This document shows, one piece after another, positions 26,939-37,665 of a stretch of 64,000 nt of DNA (its first letter is position 1; each line of letters begins with the position of its first letter). The stretch covers positions 776,683 through 840,682 of the forward strand of contig NZ_JTGN01000001.1 of assembly GCF_000797495.1 (NCBI RefSeq), in the 5' to 3' direction. Source of the DNA: Robinsoniella peoriensis (GTDB lineage: Bacteria > Bacillota > Clostridia > Lachnospirales > Lachnospiraceae). Made by a program: the position numbers and the translations under genes. The notes below the pieces were generated by a model, which worked only from the letters and a program-made list of their open reading frames with translations, did not search any database and was not told where the DNA came from.

Positions 26939-28513
26939 TTATCCTTTCACAATCTGAAACTGATACACATTTACAGAAGCCGCCGGAATCTGTATTTTAA
27001 AGCCATCCGTTGTTTCCACCGGCATTTCTGCTTCCTGCGCCCTTACACGGTCCGGATCATCAAATGTATTGCATGCCTGAGGCGAGTCCCCTTTCAGCGT
27101 CTGACCTCCCACATACTTACAATCTTCCGGGAATTCCAAAAATACTTCCTGCTCTTTCTGCCATTCTGTATTAACAATATTAACGCTGACTACATCCTTT
27201 TTTACAGAGGCAAACAGAAACAGTTTATCAGGCTTTACTTTTGTATTGAAATTTAACGCCTCCCCGCCCCGATGCACTTTATACATCTGAAAAACGTCAT
27301 AATTAGGAGTCCGCACACATTGATGTCCATCTGTCAGAATGAGAGAATTTAATACATTTACTGTTTGTGCCACACATGCCATCTTCACCGCCTTACAATT
27401 TCGGTGAAAAATGTCTAACGTTAATGCACTTGTGACGGCATCCCGCATTGTACATTGCTGATACAGCGCCGGACGGTGTGCAAACGAAGCCCCGTGCCAA
27501 TTTCCCCATTCTCCGATAATCAAATCGACCTGTGGTTTCAGAGTCTTAAAAAAACCTTCACTTTCCGGATAGTCAGAAATCCCATCCAAAACCAGTTTTT
27601 CCTGTTCCCGGATTACCTCTTCCAGTTCCAGGCAGCCATTAATAACCTCATACCATTCTGCTTCTAAAAAATCTGTTTCCTGTTGAGTGAGATCTTTTAA
27701 ATTCCAGTTATAAAAGTGAATATCATATCCGTCCAAAGGCGGCTGGCGAAACTCTGCCATAGATTCAAAAAACTGTTTCGTCCATTCCACACGTTCTTCT
27801 TTTTTGTTGCCGTCCGGCCCGCAGGCAATACGTTTCATCTGTATTGGGTTTTTCCCCTGTCCTTTAGAAAACACAGGAAATGCCGTAGCATATTTCCGGT
27901 ATTCTGCTGCATAACTTTGAGGGGTGGCGTTTCCCCCGCCTGCCCACATTTCATTTCCGATCCCCCAATATTCCACCTGAAATGGTTCTTCGGACCCATT
28001 TTCCTTACGTTCCAAAGCCAGCGTGGTTTTCTCTTTCCGATTACAGTATTCCATCCATTCTTTCATCTCGGCTACACTGCCGTTCATCAAATTAATATTC
28101 AGCCAGGGCTTTGCGCCCACATATTTACAAAGCTCCATAAATTCATGTGTGCCAAACTGGTTGCTGTCTAACTCAAATGTTCCGAAATTTTCATTATAGG
28201 TGACAGGCCTTTTTGATCTTTCACCAATCCCGTCTCTCCAGTGGTAAGTATCTGCATAACATCCACCCGGCCAGCGTATTACAGGCGGTTCTAATTCTTT
28301 TAACGCATCTGCCACATCCTTTCGGATACCATGATAATTGGGGATATGGGAGTCTTCCCCCACCCATATGCCATCATAGATGCAGGATCCCAGAAATTCA
28401 ATAAACTGACTGTGAAGTTCCGGTTGAATGTGACCATCGGTTTCAAATGTATTAATAACTATTTTATTGATATTTATTTTATTACTCATCTTATTGTTAT
28501 TTATCTTTTTCAT
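26939..28513 (-). CDS. GH51 alpha-L-arabinofuranosidase
   Basis: This is a 524-residue intracellular enzyme (no signal peptide) that releases terminal L-arabinose from arabinoxylan and arabinan oligosaccharides. The GH51 marks are VIRWPGGCYADTYHWRDGIG, the acid/base E188 in WGIGNEMW and the nucleophile E335 in IIGEWGNWHG. The length is normal. It follows the AraC regulator in the same direction with its own -10 (TATAAT at 28572-28577, minus strand). RBS GGAG. Confidence 0.93.
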   Translation of the reverse strand: MKKINNNKMSNKININKIVINTFETDGHIQPELHSQFIEFLGSCIYDGIWVGEDSHIPNYHGIRKDVADALKELEPPVIRWPGGCYADTYHWRDGIGERSKRPVTYNENFGTFELDSNQFGTHEFMELCKYVGAKPWLNINLMNGSVAEMKEWMEYCNRKEKTTLALERKENGSEEPFQVEYWGIGNEMWAGGGNATPQSYAAEYRKYATAFPVFSKGQGKNPIQMKRIACGPDGNKKEERVEWTKQFFESMAEFRQPPLDGYDIHFYNWNLKDLTQQETDFLEAEWYEVINGCLELEEVIREQEKLVLDGISDYPESEGFFKTLKPQVDLIIGEWGNWHGASFAHRPALYQQCTMRDAVTSALTLDIFHRNCKAVKMACVAQTVNVLNSLILTDGHQCVRTPNYDVFQMYKVHRGGEALNFNTKVKPDKLFLFASVKKDVVSVNIVNTEWQKEQEVFLEFPEDCKYVGGQTLKGDSPQACNTFDDPDRVRAQEAEMPVETTDGFKIQIPAASVNVYQFQIVKG

Positions 28514-28571
28514 AATGAATACTCCTTATATTTGGATTTCTATACATAAAAATACCAGAAAAAGAAGTTGG

Positions 28572-28577
28572 ATTATA
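28572..28577 (-). promoter_or_regulatory. Promoter -10 of the GH51 gene
   Basis: TATAAT on the minus strand, 59 bp before the GH51 start codon, with no good -35. This suggests activation, plausibly by the AraC protein encoded just upstream. Confidence 0.45.
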
Positions 28578-28605
28578 CTATATTCTTAATGCTTTTATCA
28601 CATTT

Positions 28606-29832
28606 TTAATAACGGTCTATCCTTTTTTCCTTATCAGTAAAACTCTTTATCCCATATCTTCTCCGGTACTGAACCGGAGTCATATCACTCCATTTTTTAA
28701 ACACTTTGCCAAAATGACTCTGGGAACTGAATCCAAAATAATATCCGATTTCTTCCACTGTATAATCGGAATAGATCAGAAGATTCTGTGAAAGCTTCAC
28801 TTTACCCTTCATAATATAATCATTAACTGTAATTCCTTCTTCCCGCTTAAAAACAGCGGAAAGATACTCCGGCGTTACATGCAGTTCTTCCGCTATCTTA
28901 TAGATCACAATCTTTTGGTGCATATTTTTATAGATCAGCCGTTTCGCTTCTTCCACAATCCTGTTATTTTCCCCGGAACGATTCTTTTCATAAACCAATT
29001 CAGCGTATTCCATTTTTGCTTTGTTTACCAGCGCCATTATCTGTCCCTGATCCTTTGCGGCATCCACCCGTAAGATGTAGCTGTCATTTATAGAAAAGGA
29101 ATCCTCCGGCAGCATTCCTCCGTCAATTGCTGCTCTTGCCGCAATTGCCAGGGCAACAATCGCCAGATTCTTTGCCGCCTGAAGGGGATTTTGGGAGAGC
29201 ACTGCGTATTCTCCCTCTACAACTTCCTCCATACACCGTTTTAATTTACCGGTATCACCTTCCCGGATACTGTTTAATTCCCGTAATTCATGTTCATAAG
29301 AGTTATGTACCTTTTCGTTTTCCTGATATTGAAAATATACCCGGTTCAATTCCTTTTTAATGCCGTGCTGCAATTCATTATTGTCAAAATTGCGCTGTAT
29401 TAAATCCGAAATTTTCATATCTTTTCCGGTCAGAACATGATAAAGCAATAACACCAGTTCGCAAAACAACTCAAATTCACAATAAGAAATTCTGATCTTT
29501 TTCTCCGGAATTCCATGCTGCCTTGCATAGGCTTCTCCAATTGGTATCCCTTCCTGGAACTGAACGGTAAAATCAATGCTCACCGGTCCAATAATATACC
29601 GGTCTTCTCCACCTAAAATCACACCATAGTATATCGGATATTTTTCTAAATAGATACAAGGACGATCCATATCCGCCATGCCAAGCAGATGGGATCTCCA
29701 GATTTCATCATGTAGTACGGGATCTGAACAGGATCCATCCCCCAGATACTCCCTTAACCGGTTTTCTCTGTCAAATATTCGAATAGAGGTATGTGCGGTA
29801 CGCATGATATGCTTTAAGATAATATTTAGCAT
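28606..29832 (-). CDS. AraC-family transcriptional regulator
   Basis: This is a 408-residue protein. A long N-terminal sensory region (about 1-300, no membrane segment) precedes two C-terminal HTH motifs (about 305-400: VIYKIAEELHVTPEYLSAVFKREEG and YTVEEIGYYFGFSSQSHFGKVFKKW). This layout is common in clostridial carbohydrate-use loci. It should activate the GH51 gene that follows and perhaps the GH43 gene beyond recA (inference). Confidence 0.9.
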   Translation of the reverse strand: MLNIILKHIMRTAHTSIRIFDRENRLREYLGDGSCSDPVLHDEIWRSHLLGMADMDRPCIYLEKYPIYYGVILGGEDRYIIGPVSIDFTVQFQEGIPIGEAYARQHGIPEKKIRISYCEFELFCELVLLLYHVLTGKDMKISDLIQRNFDNNELQHGIKKELNRVYFQYQENEKVHNSYEHELRELNSIREGDTGKLKRCMEEVVEGEYAVLSQNPLQAAKNLAIVALAIAARAAIDGGMLPEDSFSINDSYILRVDAAKDQGQIMALVNKAKMEYAELVYEKNRSGENNRIVEEAKRLIYKNMHQKIVIYKIAEELHVTPEYLSAVFKREEGITVNDYIMKGKVKLSQNLLIYSDYTVEEIGYYFGFSSQSHFGKVFKKWSDMTPVQYRRRYGIKSFTDKEKRIDRY

Positions 29833-29916
29833 TATGATTTTTCCTTTTTATCTTTATTTCAGAGCTCATAAAACTAAGTATAATTTATATAACTTTGAAA
29901 TACAATCGCAAAAAAT

Positions 29917-29947
29917 ATCCATACAGAATTAATTTCTCTGCATGGAT
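29917..29947 (-). terminator. Intrinsic terminator of recA
   Basis: An ATCCATACAGA / TCTGCATGGAT stem (one wobble) is followed on the minus strand by seven Ts, 15 bp past the recA stop. Confidence 0.75.
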
Positions 29948-29961
29948 GATATACATGACTG

Positions 29962-30984
29962 CTATTTTTCCTGTTCTACTTTCTTTTCCGCCGGCAGACC
30001 ATAATGTTTCCTGACCTCATACTCTATTTCATCCAGCACAACTGGATTTTCTTCCAGATATTGTTTTGCACTTTCTCTGCCCTGTGCCATTTTTGATCCC
30101 TGATAAGAATACCAGGAACCGCTTTTTACCACAACACCAATATCGGCCGCCAGATCTAAGATATCCCCTTCTCTGGATATTCCCAATCCGTATATAATGT
30201 CAAATTCTGCCTCTTTAAATGGCGGCGCTATTTTATTTTTCACCACTTTTACTCGTGTTCTGTTCCCGATACGGTCTCCGGCACTTTTAATGATATCTAT
30301 TTTTCTCACATCCAAACGGACGGATGCATAGAATTTTAGTGCCTTTCCTCCTGTGGTAACTTCCGGACTGCCAAACATGACTCCAATCTTCTCCCGAAGC
30401 TGGTTAATAAAGACGACTATACAATTGGATTTACTTACCACAGGGGTCAGTTTTCGAAGTGCCTGAGACATTAACCTGGCCTGCAGTCCCATGAAGACAT
30501 CTCCCATTTCACCGTCTATTTCCTGCCTGGGCACCAACGCTGCGACAGAATCAATTACCACAATAGCAACGGCATTGGAACGCACCAGAGTCTCTGCTAT
30601 CTCCAAACCCTGGTCGCCGCTGTCCGGTTGGGAAATGTAGAGTTCGTCCGTATTTACACCTATTTTTTTCGCATACACCGGATCAAGCGCATGCTCTGCA
30701 TCTATAAAGGCTGCAATTCCTCCTCTTTTTTGCACTTCTGCAATCATATGCAGGCTTACCGTTGTCTTTCCACTGGATTCGGGACCAAAAACTTCTATAA
30801 CTCTTCCTTTTGGAATTCCTCCCAGACCCAATGCTATATCCAGACTCAAAGCCCCGGTTGGCACTGTCTCTACCGACATTGCTTCACTGGCATCCCCTAA
30901 TCTCATAACAGAACCTTTTCCAAAGTCCTTTTCGATTTTACTGACTGCCTCATCGAGTGCCTGTAATTTAGCAGGAGTTGTCAT
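29962..30984 (-). CDS. RecA recombinase
   Basis: This is a 340-residue RecA: strand exchange in homologous recombination and co-protease for LexA. It has Walker A GPESSGKT (67-74), Walker B-type [12 protein letters not shown], loop L1 [19 protein letters not shown] and loop L2 [22 protein letters not shown]. The C-terminal tail is short and only weakly acidic ([10 protein letters not shown]). It starts in an ATGA overlap with the stop of the upstream 117-residue gene, so the two are translationally coupled. I saw no GAAC-N4-GTTC SOS box upstream. Confidence 0.97.
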   Translation of the reverse strand: MTTPAKLQALDEAVSKIEKDFGKGSVMRLGDASEAMSVETVPTGALSLDIALGLGGIPKGRVIEVFGPESSGKTTVSLHMIAEVQKRGGIAAFIDAEHALDPVYAKKIGVNTDELYISQPDSGDQGLEIAETLVRSNAVAIVVIDSVAALVPRQEIDGEMGDVFMGLQARLMSQALRKLTPVVSKSNCIVVFINQLREKIGVMFGSPEVTTGGKALKFYASVRLDVRKIDIIKSAGDRIGNRTRVKVVKNKIAPPFKEAEFDIIYGLGISREGDILDLAADIGVVVKSGSWYSYQGSKMAQGRESAKQYLEENPVVLDEIEYEVRKHYGLPAEKKVEQEK

Positions 30985-31334
30985 ACGGTTACCTTTAACT
31001 TTCTGACGGCATCTGCTCTCTTCTTCTTCGTCAGAGCCAATTTCGCTTTTCTGATCTCTATGCGCCTTAAATCCTCCGCTTGTTTTTGTTCGATTCTTTT
31101 TTCTTCTTCTATCTTTTCCCGTTCTTCCTTGATTTGAACAGCCTGTTTATAACATTCCTGCTGCAATTTTTCATTTTCCAATACCAGACATTTTTCAAAT
31201 ACATATGGAAACAAAAATATTTTGGTTTCATTCATATCTGAAAACTGTATTTTAATCTTCAGTGGATTATTCTCTGTAATAACACCTTTCCCAAAACTTT
31301 TATGACATACCTTTTCGTTTTTTAATGATTTCAT
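30981..31334 (-). CDS. Tudor-like / coiled-coil small protein coupled to recA
   Basis: This is a 117-residue protein. The first 60 residues ([14 protein letters not shown], then [22 protein letters not shown]) look like the small beta-barrel HxxFGxG domain seen in clostridial proteins and, in similar form, at the C-terminus of UvrD/PcrA helicases. The rest is a highly charged coiled coil ending in a basic tail ([12 protein letters not shown]). Its stop overlaps the recA start, which suggests a joint role in DNA repair (inference). RBS GGAGAACG. Confidence 0.7.
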   Translation of the reverse strand: MKSLKNEKVCHKSFGKGVITENNPLKIKIQFSDMNETKIFLFPYVFEKCLVLENEKLQQECYKQAVQIKEEREKIEEEKRIEQKQAEDLRRIEIRKAKLALTKKKRADAVRKLKVTV

Positions 31335-31524
31335 TTATACGTTCTCCATTTCAGCCCCATTGGCTTATTCTCTATTATCTTATATTAACACAAAAAAAAT
31401 AAAATTGTCAGTGTTTTCTGCAAAACATTTATTTTTCGTTAAATTTTATGAATATATACTATTTTTATATTGTGCATTTTATCATAAAATTTGTGTTTAT
31501 ATATTTTAACAGTACAAAAAAGTA

Positions 31525-31540
31525 GAACGCCTGCCCGTTC
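31525..31540 (-). terminator. Intrinsic terminator overlapping the GH43 stop
   Basis: GAACG-GGCAGG-CGTTC hairpin on the minus strand, beginning inside the stop codon and followed by TACTTTTTT. Confidence 0.6.
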
Positions 31541-33083
31541 AGCCTGAAACGGCGCTGTATTCAAACCATTTAAAATCAGCTCCACGAACACATTTCTTTC
31601 CATTTCCGGAAGCATACATCGCAATATAATTCCCGGTAAAGACACCCCCTGTTTCCGTAGTCAGATACCCGGTTTCTCCTCTTCCGATTTCTTCATACCG
31701 GGTGCCATCCATGCTGCAGCGGAAAATATATGTTTCTTTCGTTGCCTCCACTTCCAGATATATCCGCTCTCCGGTGCAGGGGATTTTGTTTTCTGTCTTC
31801 CACAGACTTCCTATTTGTCTGCGGAATATGATGCAGTCTTCCCCATCCTGCCTTGTTACTGCGGCTTCATAGTGGTGGCGGTTATTCATATAAACCGTCA
31901 GCCCCGCTTCTTCTCCATCCTGTTCTCTGACAAAATGTACTTCTGTCCTGGCAATGCAGTTATGGTGCTCCTGCCTTCGTCCAAGCCATGCGATGCTATC
32001 CGCCTCCGAAAGTGCTATTTCATTGCCATAGAGAGTAAGCCCTCTCCCCGAGGCGATATCCCATAATTGCGGATAAGGATTATATATAAAATTCCAGGCA
32101 TAATCCAGCCTTTCAGAATCAAAGGTATCTCTGACCGTGATCTCTTCCTTTTTTGAATGGTACATTTCCGTGCATGCCGGCAGACAATCTGTTTCTACTT
32201 CCTCTTCCACCACTCCATTATTTCCCATCACAGGCCAGCCATTATCATTCCAGGCCATGGGTACAAGCATGGTTTCCCGTCCCAGATTATGACGGAATGG
32301 ATAGGAAACGGGACGGATTCCAAGGCATACGGCCCACCAGTTTCCATTCTGATCCCGGGTAATATCTCCATGCCCGATCGCCTTCAGGGATGTCCCTCTG
32401 CTCCTGTTTGTCAATACCGGATTGCCGCTATAGCCTTCATATGGCCCCCATATATTCCGGCTTCTGGCTGCCGTCAGCATATGCCCATATTCTGTTCCTC
32501 CTTCTGAGATAAACAGGTAATACCAGTTATTGATTTTATAAATATGGGGGCCTTCCGGACAACAGCCTCCGGTTCCGCCCCAGATATATGTTCTTTCCGT
32601 CTTCCTTTTTCCCGTATCTATATCAATTTCGCATAAATAGATTTCTCCATGGGTACCGCAGTAATAGACTTTCCCATCGTCGTCAAAAAACAGGGACGGA
32701 TCGATCCCGGGACAATCCAGCCAGATGGGATCAGACCATTCACCACCCGGATCTTTGGTCCATATTATAAAATTTTGTTCATTTTCCCCAATGCCTGTAC
32801 CGTTGGAAACATTTGTTGTTATGACATAGAAGATTCCCTTATGGAAACGGATGGTCGGGGCATATATGCCTGTAGCATTCGGTGTCCCTTTGGCAAGAAC
32901 CAGCTGGTCATTCCTGGTAATACAATGTCCGATCTGGTCCCAGTGCACCAGGTCTCTACTGTGGAAAACAGGTATCGCAGGAAAATACTCAAAGGAACTT
33001 GTCACCAGATAATAGTCATCTCCTGCTCTGCAAATGCTGGGATCCGGATGGAATCCAGGTATAATTGGATTTTTGTATTTCAT
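31539..33083 (-). CDS. GH43 beta-xylosidase / arabinofuranosidase
   Basis: This is a 514-residue intracellular enzyme (no signal peptide). A five-bladed GH43 catalytic domain occupies about 1-310, with base D14 (FHPDPS), pKa-modulating D128 (GIDPS) and acid E177 (PEGPH). A C-terminal beta-sandwich follows (about 320-514), as in xylan 1,4-beta-xylosidases of the family. I chose ATG 33083, seven bases after GGAGAG; an ATG six codons upstream lacks a RBS. With the GH51 enzyme it would finish the breakdown of arabinoxylan oligosaccharides. Confidence 0.92.
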   Translation of the reverse strand: MKYKNPIIPGFHPDPSICRAGDDYYLVTSSFEYFPAIPVFHSRDLVHWDQIGHCITRNDQLVLAKGTPNATGIYAPTIRFHKGIFYVITTNVSNGTGIGENEQNFIIWTKDPGGEWSDPIWLDCPGIDPSLFFDDDGKVYYCGTHGEIYLCEIDIDTGKRKTERTYIWGGTGGCCPEGPHIYKINNWYYLFISEGGTEYGHMLTAARSRNIWGPYEGYSGNPVLTNRSRGTSLKAIGHGDITRDQNGNWWAVCLGIRPVSYPFRHNLGRETMLVPMAWNDNGWPVMGNNGVVEEEVETDCLPACTEMYHSKKEEITVRDTFDSERLDYAWNFIYNPYPQLWDIASGRGLTLYGNEIALSEADSIAWLGRRQEHHNCIARTEVHFVREQDGEEAGLTVYMNNRHHYEAAVTRQDGEDCIIFRRQIGSLWKTENKIPCTGERIYLEVEATKETYIFRCSMDGTRYEEIGRGETGYLTTETGGVFTGNYIAMYASGNGKKCVRGADFKWFEYSAVSG

Positions 33084-33234
33084 ATAATCTCTCCATTTCA
33101 TATAGTTTTATTTTCATTAATCAATGCAAACTCATAACTGCATAATTAGAAACAGAAAAATCATATCATAGCACTTGTACATTTAACACCAGAAAAATTA
33201 CAGCTGTTTTACTGTATTTATTATACCATCCTTC

Positions 33235-36200
33235 TTATCCGTTTTGATCCACCCAGTCCCAGAGACTTCCCTGCTGGAACTTCTGAAATAGACCAACGTG
33301 CTCCAGCCTTTCATTTTCGTGCAGTCCGCCTTTGTTTATCTGTACATTTCCAACCTTCAGCAATTCCCTGTCACTGTACATGCGCTTACGGATGCTCAGC
33401 TGGTAGATCAGGCTGAACCTGTTTGTTATGGAACTTTGGCTTAAATCTGAGAGGCAGATTAACTGGATGTTGAAGGTCTTCGCAATATCAATCACTGCCT
33501 TTAGCAAATGCTCAGAAGATGTCCTTGCAAATGGATTATCCATTATCATTACCTTAGATTCCTGCATATTATTTGCTCTGGCATCCCTTCTGGTTACTTC
33601 TCGTATATAGGAGATCAGGGTAGACACCATCGTAAAGAATACGACGAATTTTTCTCCACCGGAATTCTGCGCCATGGCATCTTCCCACTTTTTCATGCCA
33701 TTGTTTTTATCATTCAGATCAATTTTATATACATAAACCGGAATTTTATTGGTGCCGATCAGTTGATTCAGCAGTTCCCTGCTGGACATAAGCGCAGTCA
33801 GCTTATCTTTCCACTTCTTCTCCTGGCTGCCATCCCCAGCCTTACATAATTCCACCATGGTCTGAAGGCTGTGATCTATATAACTCTCCATACGGCCACG
33901 CATATCACTTCCAAGTTCATCCGGCACATCTATACGCAGCATCTGTACCGGCCGGCTCTTCCCGGTGAGCCTGATTTTGGAACTCTGTGCAATCAGCTTT
34001 ACATCATCATAGATCAGAGCAGCATGACTGATGCACTGGTCTATAATCTGATTCCTGGTCCGCGCTATGTTCTCAAGCTGGCTGTCATAAAACGCTGACA
34101 GTTTCAACAGGTTTTCCCGTTTTTTCATGAATTCTTCCATATAAAAATAAACAATATCGAAACGGATCTGTTCATCATCCAGATTAAGTGTACTTAAAGA
34201 TTCCAGAATATCGGTTACACACTGATTTTTACCCAGATAATTCCTTCTGATTTCCCGATACAGATTCTGACATGCTTTTCTGGACTGGTTTTCTGTTGTT
34301 CTGGCATTGCGGTAACTGTCCTTGAGCTTCGTGAACTGGGCTTCCATATCCTCTTCCAGCCCGAAATCACCGATTGGTACATATGCAACTGTAATAATAT
34401 CCTGAATTCTGCCTACCAGGCTCTTGCAGATATCCCCAAGCCGGCTGGCTGCTTTTTCTTTTTCATGGAGCTGATCCAGTTCTGATTTCAAGTTTTTAAG
34501 CCGGCGGTCATAATCCTGCAGGATCCGGCTCTTCTCCAAAGGCTCTGTAAGCCCCAGATTATGCAGAGCCGCAGCAGCATAATCCAGCATTGTTTCCATT
34601 TTACCAAATGTAATCCTAAGATTGCCCAAGTTACGATCTGCCTTTATCTTTTCAGCCTCTAATACCGAAACTTCTGATTTAAGACGCTGCAATTCCTGTC
34701 TGTCATAGTGAAGTGTCTCATAATCCTTTTGATCCACTTCGATTTCAGCAAGTGCATCCTCTATCGTAGAGAGCTGCTGTAATTTTCCACGCAGCATTTC
34801 TTCCAGACTTGACAAAGCTTCTTTCTGGTTTTTCAGAAGCTGTTCATATTCCTGCTCCATTTGTTCATATGGATCATCCAGCAGGTTAGCCTCCCCGGCA
34901 TTCTCATATTTCCGGTAACTCTCCCGGGTTTGGTCAAACAGCGTATTCTTCTCGTAAAGAATACTCTTGATCCGTTCTGCTTCAGCCCGGCAGTTTTCCA
35001 GCTCCTGCCCGGCTTTTTCCCTCTTTTCTTTTAACGACATACTTTCAGCAGATGCATCCCCTAAGTTACGGTAATGTATCTGATATTGTTCATCATCTGC
35101 CAGAAATTTTTCCAGAAGCTCTTTCCTGGCATTAATTTCACGAAGGATTATTTCACACTCCCTGTTATTGAATTCCAGTGAGGTCCATTCTGCCTCCAGG
35201 GTTTTCAGTTTTTCTTCCAGCTCTTTCTTTTGCACAGAAAGCTTCTCTATTTCCTGCTCATCCGCTGAAACCGCCTTACTTAACTGCTCCGCATATGACT
35301 TCCCATATTGGAAATTATTCAGGTCATCCCATGCTTTTCGCACATTTTCCAGCTCCTTTGAAATGTGCACAGTCTGCTCTTTTAGCCTCTCTTCCTGGAT
35401 TTCCAAATCCTTAAGATATTTTTCCCTCTGTATATCTACGAAGATTTCGTCTTCGTAACTGCTGATAAAAGATGCCTGCGTACCTGCCTGTACCAGCTGA
35501 TACTGCTGCTCCATCACCGTATCCAGCTGCTCATAAGATAATACAGGGACTACCTGTCTAAGCAGGCATTGTTTGAGTGGAATCTGCCCTATTTTGGAAA
35601 TATCCTGCTTTTTCACCACCAGGGAAAATGGCAGCATTGGGTTTTTCTTAAGCTGAATCTCTCTCTTATCCTCCGTCAGATTATTCAGATATGCCTCTCC
35701 GGTCTGATAGGTAATATCCTGATTTTCTATTGCCTGAATCAATGTCTGAGGAAGATATACACATTTATTGCGAATACCCTTTATCATATCCAATATCTGA
35801 TCCCGCTCTGTCTGCCTCAGATATCTGTTTTGCTCTAAGTCAGCCGTATGCTTCCGGAAGAACTCATTTAATGCATCTTTCTCATAGATCAATTCCCGGC
35901 TAAGTTCATATTTATCCAGCAGTTCGCTGCAACGTGCATATTCTGATGCAAAGCGGTTTTGCTCTTCTGTTAAGCTAGTCAAGTGACTTACCACGGATAT
36001 TTTTTTCTGCACCGCTTCCATAATCAAAGGGCCTGTGACCCTCTGCTGCTCCTTTACCCGTACCAGTCTGTCCTGCCCGTCCTTCAGTTCTTCCGCCTTT
36101 GCTTTCTCCTGACTTTCCTGCTCTTTTTTTAGGTTATTTACCGAGGTTTTATCCAGCTCTTTTAAGACATTTCGAAGCAATACCGTACCCAGCTTTTCGA

Positions 36201-37665
36201 AAATCTGCTCCTCTTCCTTCTCAAACCGCGTCACAAATCCACGCAGTTCTCCAATCCTTACATCACATTGACTGATCTTTTTGTCGTATTCCCGTGTATC
36301 AGCAGATAGTTGCTTCTGCCGTTGTCCATTGACAGTGATTCGTACTTTATATTGTTCAATTTCGTCCAGCAGTTCCCTTTGCTTCTTTTCTAAGCAGTAT
36401 TTCAATGAATACCGCAGATCATCAAGCCGGATTCTGGTATCTGCATCCCCCTGTTCCGCTGCGATTTTCTGCCTTAGGGCCGATACTGCCCCTTGTATCA
36501 CCTTCCACTCCCCGTAGAGCTTAGCCCCACGCTGGCAATGATACCGGAAGTGTACCTGACTGCATTGAGCCTTGATTTCCCTGGCATTTGCTTCTTCTTC
36601 TGCAACCTGTTCTTTTACTTCCTGCAGTTTATCACTGGCAAGATAATATTCTTCGGATGCCTTCTCTTTATAAATCCCGGACCTTTCTTCCTCCAATTCA
36701 TACTGCCTGTCATGAATCTGTTCCAGTTCCGCCTTCTGCCCGGCGCCTTTTCGCTTCAGGCTCTGATGCATCTGATTTAGCAATGCCTCCGTCTGATTCA
36801 CAACGTCCAGACTCTGACAGACATGATTCAGGCTTTCTTCCATCTCCTGATGCCTCCTGAGATATTCGTTGATCACCTTTTGAGCCTGTATGTATTCTTC
36901 ATTTTTTATAGTATCTGACACCAGTCCTTCCAGAAGATCCTGAATGCTGGTTTCTCCGCTGTCCTGTGCCAGAATCGCTTTTTCAATATTTTTAATAATC
37001 CACTCATTAAATACACTGTCGGATGTACTGCAGCGCTCAAACAGTTCATCTATTCCGCCTTCATCATTATTCATCCGGGCGATGAGATTCTTCCATTCTT
37101 CCTGAGAAATCCCAAAATCCTGCAAAATCCTGCGGTACTGGGACGCATCATCCCTACTGTAATAGAACATTTCCCGATGAGCAGAAACCAGTTTTCTCAC
37201 AGCTTCTCTGGCACGCTCAAAAGGCATCAGAACCAGCTGGTCATTTTCCCGTTTAGCAAACGGAACATAGCTGATATCAAAATCGCATGCCTGCTGATAA
37301 TGACTGGCAAAGGTAAAGTAATTAATTTTATTACTTTCTTCACTTCTCATGCTGCTCCTTGGTGCAATTGCAATTCCGGTCATCAGATAATCTTTAACTG
37401 AGGGATTGTCCAGCAGCCATTCAATCATAATAAAGGCCGGACTTGTATTCTTTTTAAAATACTCAATCATCTTACGTTTCTGCATTTTATGGTCGGGAAT
37501 GATGGGCTGCAGAATCAGCTGTACAAGTACACTTTTCCCGCCTCCGTTGGAAAGATTTAAAAGAGCATTTTCTCCGTCGTAAAAAGAATACATCTCATCC
37601 TGAATCTCTCTGGCATCATTATTGTAAGAAAAGTTGATGATCCTGATTCGGTTAATCTTCGGCAT
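33235..37665 (-). CDS. Wadjet JetC: SMC-like ATPase
   Basis: This is a 1476-residue SMC/MukB-type ATPase: N-terminal Walker A (LSNGGGKS, 38-45), about 1200 residues of long coiled coils with a hinge, and a C-terminal signature SGGEK (1335-1339) with Walker B MIMDNP (near 1373-1378). In Wadjet it is the motor that extrudes DNA loops and senses small circular plasmids. The start is ATG 37665 with RBS AGGGGGAGAAGATCA; it overlaps jetB by 14 bp. The open frame continues 69 codons upstream inside jetB, but that stretch is not coding. Confidence 0.9.
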   Translation of the reverse strand: MPKINRIRIINFSYNNDAREIQDEMYSFYDGENALLNLSNGGGKSVLVQLILQPIIPDHKMQKRKMIEYFKKNTSPAFIMIEWLLDNPSVKDYLMTGIAIAPRSSMRSEESNKINYFTFASHYQQACDFDISYVPFAKRENDQLVLMPFERAREAVRKLVSAHREMFYYSRDDASQYRRILQDFGISQEEWKNLIARMNNDEGGIDELFERCSTSDSVFNEWIIKNIEKAILAQDSGETSIQDLLEGLVSDTIKNEEYIQAQKVINEYLRRHQEMEESLNHVCQSLDVVNQTEALLNQMHQSLKRKGAGQKAELEQIHDRQYELEEERSGIYKEKASEEYYLASDKLQEVKEQVAEEEANAREIKAQCSQVHFRYHCQRGAKLYGEWKVIQGAVSALRQKIAAEQGDADTRIRLDDLRYSLKYCLEKKQRELLDEIEQYKVRITVNGQRQKQLSADTREYDKKISQCDVRIGELRGFVTRFEKEEEQIFEKLGTVLLRNVLKELDKTSVNNLKKEQESQEKAKAEELKDGQDRLVRVKEQQRVTGPLIMEAVQKKISVVSHLTSLTEEQNRFASEYARCSELLDKYELSRELIYEKDALNEFFRKHTADLEQNRYLRQTERDQILDMIKGIRNKCVYLPQTLIQAIENQDITYQTGEAYLNNLTEDKREIQLKKNPMLPFSLVVKKQDISKIGQIPLKQCLLRQVVPVLSYEQLDTVMEQQYQLVQAGTQASFISSYEDEIFVDIQREKYLKDLEIQEERLKEQTVHISKELENVRKAWDDLNNFQYGKSYAEQLSKAVSADEQEIEKLSVQKKELEEKLKTLEAEWTSLEFNNRECEIILREINARKELLEKFLADDEQYQIHYRNLGDASAESMSLKEKREKAGQELENCRAEAERIKSILYEKNTLFDQTRESYRKYENAGEANLLDDPYEQMEQEYEQLLKNQKEALSSLEEMLRGKLQQLSTIEDALAEIEVDQKDYETLHYDRQELQRLKSEVSVLEAEKIKADRNLGNLRITFGKMETMLDYAAAALHNLGLTEPLEKSRILQDYDRRLKNLKSELDQLHEKEKAASRLGDICKSLVGRIQDIITVAYVPIGDFGLEEDMEAQFTKLKDSYRNARTTENQSRKACQNLYREIRRNYLGKNQCVTDILESLSTLNLDDEQIRFDIVYFYMEEFMKKRENLLKLSAFYDSQLENIARTRNQIIDQCISHAALIYDDVKLIAQSSKIRLTGKSRPVQMLRIDVPDELGSDMRGRMESYIDHSLQTMVELCKAGDGSQEKKWKDKLTALMSSRELLNQLIGTNKIPVYVYKIDLNDKNNGMKKWEDAMAQNSGGEKFVVFFTMVSTLISYIREVTRRDARANNMQESKVMIMDNPFARTSSEHLLKAVIDIAKTFNIQLICLSDLSQSSITNRFSLIYQLSIRKRMYSDRELLKVGNVQINKGGLHENERLEHVGLFQKFQQGSLWDWVDQNG

